Of a stretch of DNA of 64,000 nt, positions 10,215-18,344 are shown piece by piece (the stretch's first letter is position 1; each line of letters begins with the position of its first letter). Location of the stretch: contig CAMNPN010000111.1 in assembly GCA_946548085.1 (NCBI GenBank), positions 1 to 64,000 of the forward strand, in the 5' to 3' direction. Below the pieces are notes generated by a model. The model made no database searches and had not been told where the DNA came from. It worked only from the letters and a program-made list of their open reading frames with translations. Made by a program: the position numbers and the translations under genes. Origin of the DNA: an uncultured Prevotella sp. Lineage in GTDB: Bacteria > Bacteroidota > Bacteroidia > Bacteroidales > Bacteroidaceae.

Positions 10215-11621
10215 TTAGTAGAACTTAAAGTATCTCCGTGCATTATTGTACGAAATATCCTCCACCATGCGACCCAGAATCTCCATGTCGCAAGGCAGCA
10301 AGCCCTTCTCCACGTCGTTACCAAGGATGTTGCAGAGGATGCGACGGAAATACTCGTGACGCGGATAAGAGAGGAACGAGCGGCTGTCGGTGAGCATGCC
10401 CACGAAACGCGAAAGCAGACCCAGCACCGACAGGGCGTTCATCTGGCGGATCATGCCGTCCATCTGGTCGTTGAACCACCAGCCCGAGCCGAACTGAATC
10501 TTTCCCGGCTCGCCGCCCTGGAAGTTGCCGAGCATTGTGGCAATGACCTCGTTGGCGCAGGGATTAAGCGTATATAATATGGTACGTGTGAGCTTGCCCT
10601 TCATGTTCAGCTTGTTGAGGAACTTCGACATGGCCTTGGCGGTGTTGAACTCACCGATCGAATCGAAGCCCGTGTCGGGGCCGAGCTGGTTGTACATCGC
10701 CGTGTTGTTGTCGCGGATGGCACCATAGTGGAACTGCTGTGTCCAGTCAGCATCGGCATCCATCTCTGCCATCACGGTGAGGAAGCAGTTCTTGAACTGG
10801 CGCACCTCCTCGATGGAGAGCTGCTGGCCGCGCATGGCCTTCGCGAAGATGGTCTCGATCTGCGAGTCGGTGTACTCCTCGTCGTAGAACTCCTCGATGC
10901 CGTGGTCAGAGAGTTTGCAGCCGTTGGCGGCGAAGAAGTCGTGGCGCTTCTGCAGGGCGTCGACCATATCGGCAAACTTGTTGATCTCCGTGCCGCTCAC
11001 CTGAGCCAGCTGCTCCACGTATTTCGAGAACTCGGGCTTCTCGATGTTCATGGCCTTGTCGGGGCGCCAGGCTGGAATCATTATAGGATCATCCTGAGCC
11101 TTATGCTTGGCATACTCGATGTGGTTGTGCAGGTCGTCCACGGGATCGTCGGTGGTGCAGACGCACTCCACATGGTAGTGCTTCATCAGTCCACGGGCAG
11201 AGAACTCGGGCTGCTTCAGCTTCTCATTACACTCGTCGAAAATCTCGCGAGCGGTCTTCGGCGAGAGTTGCTTGGTGATGCCAAAGGCTGTCTTCAACTC
11301 GAGGTGGGTCCAGTGATAAAGGGGGTTACGGAAAGTGTAGGGGACAGTCTCTGCCCACTTCTCAAATTTCTCCCAGTCGGTTGTGTCCTTGCCTGTACAG
11401 TATCTCTCATCGACACCATTCGTACGCATGGCACGCCATTTATAGTGGTCACCTCCCAGCCACAATTCGGTGATTGACTTGAAACGATGGTCGTTGGCCA
11501 CCATCTCGGGGATGAGGTGACAGTGATAGTCGATGATGGGCATCTTGGCCGCATGGTTGTGATACAGGTCCTGAGCCGTCTGGGTCTCGAGAACGAAGTT
11601 ATCGTCATTAAACTGCTTCAT
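10215..11621 (-). CDS. uxaC: Glucuronate isomerase
   Basis: MPIIDYHCHLIPEMVAND, FGSGWWFNDQMDGMIRQMNALS, FVGMLTDSRSFLSYPRHEYFRRILC. Confidence 0.96.
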   Translation of the reverse strand: MKQFNDDNFVLETQTAQDLYHNHAAKMPIIDYHCHLIPEMVANDHRFKSITELWLGGDHYKWRAMRTNGVDERYCTGKDTTDWEKFEKWAETVPYTFRNPLYHWTHLELKTAFGITKQLSPKTAREIFDECNEKLKQPEFSARGLMKHYHVECVCTTDDPVDDLHNHIEYAKHKAQDDPIMIPAWRPDKAMNIEKPEFSKYVEQLAQVSGTEINKFADMVDALQKRHDFFAANGCKLSDHGIEEFYDEEYTDSQIETIFAKAMRGQQLSIEEVRQFKNCFLTVMAEMDADADWTQQFHYGAIRDNNTAMYNQLGPDTGFDSIGEFNTAKAMSKFLNKLNMKGKLTRTILYTLNPCANEVIATMLGNFQGGEPGKIQFGSGWWFNDQMDGMIRQMNALSVLGLLSRFVGMLTDSRSFLSYPRHEYFRRILCNILGNDVEKGLLPCDMEILGRMVEDISYNNARRYFKFY

Positions 11622-11734
11622 AATTTTGTTTGTTATTACGTTTTAAGTTCAAATTCTCCGCAAAGTTAATCATTATTTCGTAAAAAAGAACTATCTTTGC
11701 AAAAAATATAAACGTAAACGTTTGCTTTCCACTT

Positions 11735-12766
11735 ATGCGCAGCAAGGTATTATTAATCTATACAGGCGGTACTATCGGCATGAATCGCAACCCTCAGACG
11801 GGTGCCCTTGAACCTTTCGACTTCGAGCACCTGCTTCTGAATGTGCCTGAACTCAAACAGTTCGACACGGAAATAGATACCTTTCAGTTCACACCGCCTA
11901 TCGATTCCAGTGATATGACACCTGGTCGCTGGACAGACCTCTCGCACTGTATCGCCGACCATTATGACCAGTATGACGGTTTTGTCGTACTTCATGGCAC
12001 TGATACTATGGCCTACACAGCTTCTGCCCTCTCTTATATGCTGGAAAACCTCACGAAGCCCGTCATCTTCACAGGCTCTCAGCTCCCTATTGGACAGTTA
12101 CGCACCGATGGCAAGGAGAACCTTATCACAGCCGTAGAGATTGCTGCAACAAAAGACGCTGACGGCAAAGCACTGGTACCAGAGGTCGGCATTTTCTTCG
12201 GTGGACATCTGCTGCGCGGCAACCGCACCACGAAGCAGAGCGCCGAGGAGTTCAATGCCTTCGAGTCGTTCAACTACCCCCACCTCGTCGATGCCGGCGT
12301 GAACATCACCTACCACCGTGAACGTATGCTCAAACCCGACTGGGCCAAGCCGATGACGCCCCACTTCCGACTCGACAACAACGTCATCATCTTCTCCCTC
12401 TTCCCTGGCATCCGCGAAGACCTCATCCGCCACATCATCCACACGCCGAACCTGAAGGCCATCGTCATGCGCACCTTCGGATCGGGCAACGCCCCGCAGA
12501 GTCCCTGGCTGCTCAACGCCCTCCGCGAGGGCACCCGCAACGGCAAGGTGATCGTCAACATCAGCCAGTGTCTGCAGGGCGCCGTCGAGATGTCACGCTA
12601 CGACAGCGGCTACCACCTGCAGGAGGCGGGTGTCATCAGCGGCCGCGACATGACCGTCGAGAGTGCCGTCACCAAGCTGATGTTCCTCCAGTCGCACTAT
12701 CCCGACTCGCCCGACACCGTCCGCCAGCTCATGGGCCACTCCCTCCGCGGCGAGATCAGCATCTGA
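11735..12766 (+). CDS. ansA: Type I L-asparaginase
   Basis: LLIYTGGTIGM, VVLHGTDTMAYTASALSYML, KPVIFTGSQLPIG. Confidence 0.95.
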   Translation: MRSKVLLIYTGGTIGMNRNPQTGALEPFDFEHLLLNVPELKQFDTEIDTFQFTPPIDSSDMTPGRWTDLSHCIADHYDQYDGFVVLHGTDTMAYTASALSYMLENLTKPVIFTGSQLPIGQLRTDGKENLITAVEIAATKDADGKALVPEVGIFFGGHLLRGNRTTKQSAEEFNAFESFNYPHLVDAGVNITYHRERMLKPDWAKPMTPHFRLDNNVIIFSLFPGIREDLIRHIIHTPNLKAIVMRTFGSGNAPQSPWLLNALREGTRNGKVIVNISQCLQGAVEMSRYDSGYHLQEAGVISGRDMTVESAVTKLMFLQSHYPDSPDTVRQLMGHSLRGEISI

Positions 12767-12983
12767 TATTGGCATCGGACTGACACGGAATTTCTCGGAC
12801 TTTTTTTCCCCTCCTGAGTTAGGAGGGGAAAGCTGCGCCGAAGAAGCCGTGTCTTTGTTAAAAGCCGTGTAATCCGTGCCTAATCTCTTTGCCATCCGTG
12901 CCTAAATCCGAACTCATGGGGTAACAAATCGTGACGCCATAAAAATAAATCTCGATTTATTTTGCCGTTCGGGAATTTTTTCC

Positions 12984-12991
12984 TATCTTTG
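12984..12991 (+). promoter_or_regulatory. Promoter element TATCTTTG upstream of the DUF3791/DUF3990 operon
   Basis: TATCTTTGCAG, 19 bases before the first ATG. Confidence 0.65.
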
Positions 12992-13010
12992 CAGCGAGAA
13001 AAAGAAGAAT

Positions 13011-13235
13011 ATGGGATATAGTAATCACGACAAGATGGAGTGGACACTCATTCTCACATTGGAGTTCGGACGTAGGTTCGGGCTGACACTCAAACAGGCA
13101 TTCAACTACCTGAGCCGCTACGGAGGCATCGCTTTCGTTGATGAGCACTATGACTACTGCCATACACAGTCCTTCCAGTCGATGGTTGCCGATATGGCAG
13201 AATACTGCCATAGGAAAGGAGGCGCGCTGATATGA
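13011..13235 (+). CDS. DUF3791-like protein
   Basis: LTLEFGRRFGLTLKQAFNYLSRYGGIAFVDEHYDYCHTQSFQSMVADM resembles DUF3791 proteins. Confidence 0.7.
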   Translation: MGYSNHDKMEWTLILTLEFGRRFGLTLKQAFNYLSRYGGIAFVDEHYDYCHTQSFQSMVADMAEYCHRKGGALI

Positions 13236-13705
13236 TCCTCTACCACGGTACCAATGCTGACTTCGGTGAGATAGACCTTACGAAGTCGAAGCCTAACAAG
13301 GACTTCGGCCAGGGATTCTACCTTTCCCGTGAATACGCACAGGCTATGGATATGGCCAAGACCAAGGTGGAACAGCTTGAGACAGGCACTCCTATAGTGC
13401 TTACCTATGAGGCTAATGACGAACAAATGGCCACCCTGAAAGTTCTCCGCTTCAGTGACTACAGCGAGGAGTGGGCCAAGTTCATTCTCCTGAACCGCAA
13501 CAATTCCAAGCGTGAACCCGCGCACGACTACGATATCGTCATTGGTCCCATCGCCAACGACCGCGTCGGCGTGCAGCTCTGGAAATATGAGAACCAAAGC
13601 ATCGACTTGCCCACGCTCGTCCACAACTTGCGAAACATGAAGGGCATCACCTTTCAATATTTCTTCGGCACCGAACGCGCCGTCAAAATCCTCAAACGAC
13701 TATGA
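13232..13705 (+). CDS. DUF3990-like protein with possible ADP-ribosyltransferase fold
   Basis: MILYHGTNADFGEIDL...NKDFGQGFYLSREYAQAMDMA. ATGA overlaps with both neighbours. Confidence 0.7.
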   Translation: MILYHGTNADFGEIDLTKSKPNKDFGQGFYLSREYAQAMDMAKTKVEQLETGTPIVLTYEANDEQMATLKVLRFSDYSEEWAKFILLNRNNSKREPAHDYDIVIGPIANDRVGVQLWKYENQSIDLPTLVHNLRNMKGITFQYFFGTERAVKILKRL

Positions 13706-13923
13706 GCGAACAAGAACAGATGAAACTCGACATGGTGAAGAACCTTGCCTTGCTGCTGATGGACGACAATCCTCAGCTCTCCATAGAGCAGGCTCTGGCT
13801 ACGGTCATCAACTCCGATACTTACCAGCGTCTGCAGCGTGACGCCACTGGCCTCTATTACCAGAGTCCCCGATACGTCTATAGTTTTCTCGACAGCGAAC
13901 TGAAGACGGGGTGCATCAAGTAA
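13702..13923 (+). CDS. Small protein, third gene of the DUF3791/DUF3990 operon
   Basis: 73-aa ORF with ATGA overlap; helical sequence MVKNLALLLMDDNPQLSIEQALATVINSDTYQRL. Confidence 0.6.
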   Translation: MSEQEQMKLDMVKNLALLLMDDNPQLSIEQALATVINSDTYQRLQRDATGLYYQSPRYVYSFLDSELKTGCIK

Positions 13924-13944
13924 CCCGACAACCAAAACTGATAA

Positions 13945-14244
13945 CAACAACAATCGGCGGCAGAAGAGGCTCATGGAATAAACCGTGGCGATGAGCAGGA
14001 TATAATCATCGAGTCGGGCAAGACATACGATATCCTGACCGACAAGAACCTGATCCTGACGCTGCAGCCGAGCGAGAGTGACTTCCTGCTCACGTCCTTC
14101 ACCATGATCGTGCCTAAGGACTCCGATCCTAACGACATCAACGGCGACGGCGACGTGAATGCCGTCGACCTCGTGAAGGCCATCGCCGCCGGCAAGACGC
14201 AGGCCGAGATCGATGCCATCGTCAACGTCATCATGGGCAAGTGA
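13945..14244 (+). pseudogene. Remnant of the C-terminal (dockerin-like) end of a surface protein
   Basis: Open frame bounded by stops, without a convincing start: ...RGDEQDIIIESGKTYDILTDKNLILTLQPSESDFLL...DINGDGDVNAVDLVKAIAAGKTQAEIDAIVNVIMGK*. Resembles the C-terminus of the 19416-23888 protein. Confidence 0.75.
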
Positions 14245-14267
14245 CGCCCCTGTCGAAGAATATAATA

Positions 14268-14470
14268 GAACACAGAGACGCAGAGACTCAGAGATTATCT
14301 TTTTTATTATTGAACACAAAGACACAAAGACACAAAGTTTTTTATTCTTTGAGTTTTTGAGTTTCTGAGTCTTTGTGTCTTCGTGTCTTTGTGTTCCATT
14401 AAATTAAAATCTCTGCGTCTCTGCGTCTTTGTGTTCCATTAAATTAACATCTCTGCGTCTCTGCGTTCCA
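14268..14470. repeat. Nested inverted and direct repeats of the 'acacaaagacacaaag / ctctgcgtctctgcgt' type
   Basis: Left arms gaacacagagacgcagagactcagagatt and gaacacaaagacacaaag; right arms ctttgtgtcttcgtgtctttgtgttcc and aatctctgcgtctctgcgtctttgtgttcc. gtgttccattaaattaa[a/c]atctctgcgtctctgcg is directly repeated. Confidence 0.85.
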
Positions 14471-14630
14471 ATAAAAACACGTAAAGGATTACGCTGGAGT
14501 TCCCGAAAAAAAGTGTGATAATTTCATCATTACACTGAAATTGTTGTACTTTTGCACGCTCAGAATTGGCCTCACTGCCCATGAGGGTGGTGGGGCTCAT
14601 ATTATAAACTTTTTTAAACAACAAAAAACA

Positions 14631-14839
14631 ATGAAGAAAGCAAAGTATGAATCGCAGCTGAACCTGCGCAGAGTGATGATGAAAAAAACGTAAGTGATGC
14701 CGAACTGGGCCGCCGGCTTGGCGTAAGCCGACAGACGATCAATGGCATAGTGAACGGACGCGATGACTTGACAGTACGACGGCTGCATCTGATAGCCGAA
14801 GCACTGCAAGTTCGCGTCCGTGAACTGTTTGACGAGTAG
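14631..14839 (+). pseudogene. Frameshifted XRE-like helix-turn-helix regulator
   Basis: ATG frame gives MKKAKYESQLNLRRVMMKKT*. After an A7 run, the -1 frame (14687-14839) gives NVSDAELGRRLGVSRQTINGIVNGRDDLTVRRLHLIAEALQVRVRELFDE*. Confidence 0.7.
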
Positions 14840-14863
14840 GGACTGAAAGCCGTGGACTTGTCA

Positions 14864-14896
14864 TTTCGCGCTGCGAAGCATATTCGTGGCGCGAAA
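14864..14896. promoter_or_regulatory. 8-bp inverted repeat TTTCGCGC...GCGCGAAA, candidate operator
   Basis: Perfect arms 14864-14871 and 14889-14896, between the HTH gene and the VapE-gene promoter. Confidence 0.45.
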
Positions 14897-14921
14897 GCTT
14901 GTATGTGCCATTACATTTCAG

Positions 14922-14929
14922 TAACTTTG
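14922..14929 (+). promoter_or_regulatory. Promoter element TAACTTTG upstream of the VapE-like gene
   Basis: TAACTTTGCAG. Confidence 0.55.
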
Positions 14930-14933
14930 CAGA

Positions 14934-15009
14934 AAAGACAGAATAACTATTTAAAGACAGAATAACTATTTAAAGACAGAATAACTATTTAAAGACAGAA
15001 TAACATATT
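14934..15009 (+). repeat. Tandem repeat, 19-bp unit, 3 perfect copies + 1 degenerate
   Basis: aaagacagaataactattt x3 then aaagacagaataacatatt. Confidence 0.95.
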
Positions 15010-15074
15010 AACAGATGTTTTTTTAGACAGAAGGACATAAGAACAGATGTTTTAAAGAACAGAAGAACAGAAAT

Positions 15075-16424
15075 ATGGAAGAAGAGAAACCGAAGAAGAA
15101 ACGGAAGAAGAAAGCTGCGACCGACGAGGAGAAGGTGCACAAGAAGCCGTGGCAGGAGGTGTACGCCACGACTAAGGAGATCAAGGCATTCCTGAGCGAC
15201 CACATCTACCTGAGGTACAACACGGTGAAGCACCGGGTGGAGGCCCGTGTGCCGCCGGAGGACGCCTTCTGCCAGAACAGCGAACTGGAACTGTTCGTCA
15301 GCGACGACTGGCAGCCGATGAGCGACCGTCTGAAGAACACCCTGCTGACCGCCCTCCAGACCATCAAGGACACGAGGAGATGCGACCTGGAGACGGTGCT
15401 CGACTCCGGGTACGTGCCGGCCTTCCAGCCGTTTCTCCACTACCTGAACCGCCTGCCGCCGTGGGACGGCCAGGACCATATCCTCGCCATGTCGGTCTCC
15501 GTGACGGTCAAGGGCGGCGTGGAGAAGCAGATGCTCTTCTACGAGTACCTGAAGAAATGGCTCGTGGCGATGGTGGCCAGCTGGATCGACGAGGGCGAGG
15601 TGAACCAGTCGGTGCTCGTGCTCATCGGAGAGCAGGGCATCTACAAGACCACCTGGTTCTCCCATCTGCTGCCTCCCCAGCTGCGCGACTACTTCCGCAT
15701 CAAGGTCAACTCGAGCCGCGTGTCGAAGGACGACCTCATCACGCTGTCGCAATACGGCCTCGTATGCTACGAGGAGCTCGACGTGATGCGCCCTTCCGAC
15801 GTGAACACGATGAAGTCGGTGGTGACGATGCCGTCGATCGACGAACGCAAGCCCTTCGGCCACTATACGGAGCACATGCCCCATGTGGCATCCTTCTGCG
15901 GCACGGGCAACAACGTGCAGTTCCTCACCGACGTGACCGGCAACCGCCGATGGCTGCCCTTCGAGGTGGAGAGCATCATCTCGCCCAGGGACCACCCGTT
16001 CGACTACGAGGGCATCTACGCCCAGGCCTATGCCCTCTACCGTCAGGACTACCGCCACTACTTCACGAAGGCCGAGGAGGAGAAGCTGAGGGAGCACAAT
16101 AGGACCTTCGAGACCCCGCTGCCGGAACAGGAGGCCATCAGGACACACTTCCACCAGCCCGACAACGGTGAGAGGGGTGAGTTCTACACTGCCACCGACA
16201 TCCTGAACAAGATAGGCTACAATCCCTCCCTACGACTGACCATCGAGAAGATCGGCAGCGCCATGAAGGCGCTGGGCTTCGAGCAGTACCGCTCCCACGG
16301 CAGGCGCGGCTACCGTGTCGTGGTCTACAAGCCCGAGGAGATCGAGATGAACCGCCGTATGCTGGCCTACGACGCACGGCCCGAGGGTGAGGACGAACCG
16401 GAGGGGGTCAGGGGGGACACCTGA
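15075..16424 (+). CDS. VapE/VirE-type P-loop protein with C-terminal DUF3874-like region
   Basis: Walker A VLIGEQGIYKTTW, Walker B-like LVCYEELDV, FCGTGNNVQFLTDVTGNRRWLPFEV. Confidence 0.85.
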   Translation: MEEEKPKKKRKKKAATDEEKVHKKPWQEVYATTKEIKAFLSDHIYLRYNTVKHRVEARVPPEDAFCQNSELELFVSDDWQPMSDRLKNTLLTALQTIKDTRRCDLETVLDSGYVPAFQPFLHYLNRLPPWDGQDHILAMSVSVTVKGGVEKQMLFYEYLKKWLVAMVASWIDEGEVNQSVLVLIGEQGIYKTTWFSHLLPPQLRDYFRIKVNSSRVSKDDLITLSQYGLVCYEELDVMRPSDVNTMKSVVTMPSIDERKPFGHYTEHMPHVASFCGTGNNVQFLTDVTGNRRWLPFEVESIISPRDHPFDYEGIYAQAYALYRQDYRHYFTKAEEEKLREHNRTFETPLPEQEAIRTHFHQPDNGERGEFYTATDILNKIGYNPSLRLTIEKIGSAMKALGFEQYRSHGRRGYRVVVYKPEEIEMNRRMLAYDARPEGEDEPEGVRGDT

Positions 16425-16507
16425 ATTCATGGATTTTCACGCGTACCGCATACACCCACGGTACGCATGAAGTTCATGTATTTCTACTGTCACCCCTGAC
16501 CCCCTCC
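16400..16507. repeat. 20-bp inverted repeat (19/20) enclosing an inner perfect 8-bp inverted repeat
   Basis: ggagggggtcaggggggaca (16400-16419) versus tgtcacccctgaccccctcc (16488-16507); inner GCGTACCG (16441-16448)/CGGTACGC (16459-16466). Confidence 0.9.
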
Positions 16508-16551
16508 ACCCTTGGTTACAGACCCCTTAAAAACTTAATCATCAAAAAAAA

Positions 16552-16737
16552 ATGAAAGCAATGTCGAAACAACAGCTGGCGGATGCCGCCGGAGTGAGCG
16601 TGAAGGTGCTGATGAGCTGGTGCAAGCAATATCAAGCCGAACTGGAGGCCATGGGAGTGAAGACCAAGACAAAGGTGCTGCCGCCAAACGCAGTACGCTT
16701 CATCGCCGAGAAATACTGCATCGACATCAACGAGTAA
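16552..16737 (+). CDS. DUF4248-like small HTH protein
   Basis: MSKQQLADAAGVSVKVLMSWCKQYQAELEAMGVKTKTKVLPPNAVRFIAEKYCIDI. Confidence 0.75.
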   Translation: MKAMSKQQLADAAGVSVKVLMSWCKQYQAELEAMGVKTKTKVLPPNAVRFIAEKYCIDINE

Positions 16738-16968
16738 ACTGCCTTATCGTGCTTATCATGCCCTATCGTGCCTTGAACGACCTAAACGGAAAACGGCCCT
16801 CAAAAAAGTGGTACCTTTGCATTGTCGGAAGTGACCAGGCGGATGGGCCCAAGGAAGGTGCCACCTTTCTGCCGGAAAGGTACTACCTTTCTCGGAGTTT
16901 GCAGCCACCTTTCTCCCGCTTAACTCACCCCAACAATGTGTGAACCGTAGATGTAATCATCTGTACGC

Positions 16969-17013
16969 TCGAGCTCTGCTCGCTTGCTACTGAAAGGACG
17001 CAAGAACTGTGAA
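16969..17013 (+). repeat. Structured interspersed repeat, copy 1
   Basis: acgctCGAGCtctGCTCGcttgctactgaaaggacgcaagaac; same framework at about 55012-55054. Confidence 0.75.
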
Positions 17014-17019
17014 CCGCAG

Positions 17020-17090
17020 ATGTAATCATCTGTAAACTGTAAACTGTAAACTGTAAACAAAAAAAACTGTAAACTGTAAACAAAAAAAAC
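17020..17090 (+). repeat. Heptamer (TGTAAAC)n repeat tract
   Basis: atgtaatcatctgtaaactgtaaactgtaaactgtaaac followed by further copies. Confidence 0.9.
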
Positions 17091-17091
17091 T

Positions 17092-17670
17092 ATGGCAAGA
17101 TCAAACATTCCAATGATGATCAACCTTCGTCAGAACACCAATGACGAGTCGACCGCCTACGGCAAGTTCTTCGCCGAGGTGGAGCGAAAAGTACCTATTA
17201 ACCTGAAGGGCTTCTGCCGCCACATGACCGAGCACGGCAAGATCGCCAGCTACCAGATGTGCGAACTGGTGGTGATGCAGATGGTGGAGTGCCTCAAGGA
17301 GCTCATCACCCAGGGCCAGCCCGTGAAGATCGACGGCCTCGGCACGTTCTACCCCTCGGTCGACGGCGGCAAGCTCGGCAAGGCGAACATCACCGACGCC
17401 ATCGCCGGCGGTCCGATCGCGATGATCAACGGCATCTACCTGAACTTCCAGCCCGAGAACACCAAGGGTGAGAAGCTCACCTCGAAGGCCCTGAAGGACG
17501 ACTGCATCTTCGAGTGGGGCTACGTCATCAAGTCGCTGAAGAAGACGATCGGGGGCAAGGAGCGTCGCTACCAGGAGAAGGTGCCCATCTCCACCTATGG
17601 CATCGCCGTCGCCGAGGCGGATGGCGCCGGATCGGGCTCCGGCTCCGGCGGAGAAGGGGGCAACGGGTAA
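17092..17670 (+). CDS. HU-family (HU-HIG type) DNA-binding protein with Gly/Ser-rich tail
   Basis: GQPVKIDGLGTFYPSVDG, IYLNFQPENTKGEKLTSKAL; C-terminal GAGSGSGSGGEGGNG. Confidence 0.8.
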   Translation: MARSNIPMMINLRQNTNDESTAYGKFFAEVERKVPINLKGFCRHMTEHGKIASYQMCELVVMQMVECLKELITQGQPVKIDGLGTFYPSVDGGKLGKANITDAIAGGPIAMINGIYLNFQPENTKGEKLTSKALKDDCIFEWGYVIKSLKKTIGGKERRYQEKVPISTYGIAVAEADGAGSGSGSGGEGGNG

Positions 17671-17712
17671 GTCTTAGCCACTGAGAGGTCGTGAGGTTTG
17701 AGTCAGGGACAG

Positions 17713-18305
17713 TGCTATGGCATAGCAGGCAGCGGATGAGGGCTGCAACAAGTCCATATTACAGCCATCAAGCCTGTCTGGTCAACTCACGATTCTCTCA
17801 GGGCTGCGCCCTGATTGTCTGCACCTCGCCCCTATCAGGGCTGTGCCCTGGGACTCTGTCCTTTCTCTGGCGCAGAGAAAGAACGAAAGAGACATCCACC
17901 TATCCCAAGCCCTTCCCTATATGGAAGGGATGTAACTGACTCCGGGCGATGAACGCCCTACATCAGAGTGTTGGTATGGCTCTCAAGCTTTCGCCCCTAC
18001 GGGGTTCGCCATAATCTTCTACATCCCTGCTTGCGCCGCCCCTTGGAAAGGGGCTCAACCAAGCACAGAAAAGACTCCGAGACAAGGGACAGACGATAAA
18101 AAGTCATCGCGTGTCACTCTGTGCGCCAGCCGATAAAAAAGTCATCGCGTGTCCCGCGATACCAAAACGGAGAAAAATTGTCGGGTACCGCAATTTTTCG
18201 TGTTAAGCCTCCCATATAGGGGAGGTTTGGAGGGGTGGATGCTTCTTTGCTTCTTTCTTCGCGCCGAAGAAAGTAAGAAATTACCCAGCAGGGCTTTAGC
18301 CCTGC
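17713..18305. repeat. Dense array of short perfect hairpins
   Basis: Palindromes at 17713-17727, 17799-17813, 17836-17850, 17861-17881, 17910-17929, 17944-17958, 18038-18054, 18173-18198, 18208-18225, 18253-18273, 18288-18305; direct repeat cgataaaa(a)agtcatcgcgtgtc at 18094 and 18131. Confidence 0.9.
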
Positions 18306-18344
18306 AAAAAACAGAATAATTTATCTTTAAAAATTACTTCAATT

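Noticed and set aside
12806-12830. 10-bp hairpin TTCCCCTCCT/AGGAGGGGAA after ansA as an intrinsic terminator
   Set aside because: The T run precedes rather than follows the hairpin on the plus strand; termination is possible but not supported.
14985-16154. 389-aa minus-strand ORF opposite the VapE gene
   Set aside because: Shadow ORF of a GC-rich gene; low-complexity His/Val/Leu/Arg-rich translation, no recognisable family, while the plus strand has clear VapE motifs.
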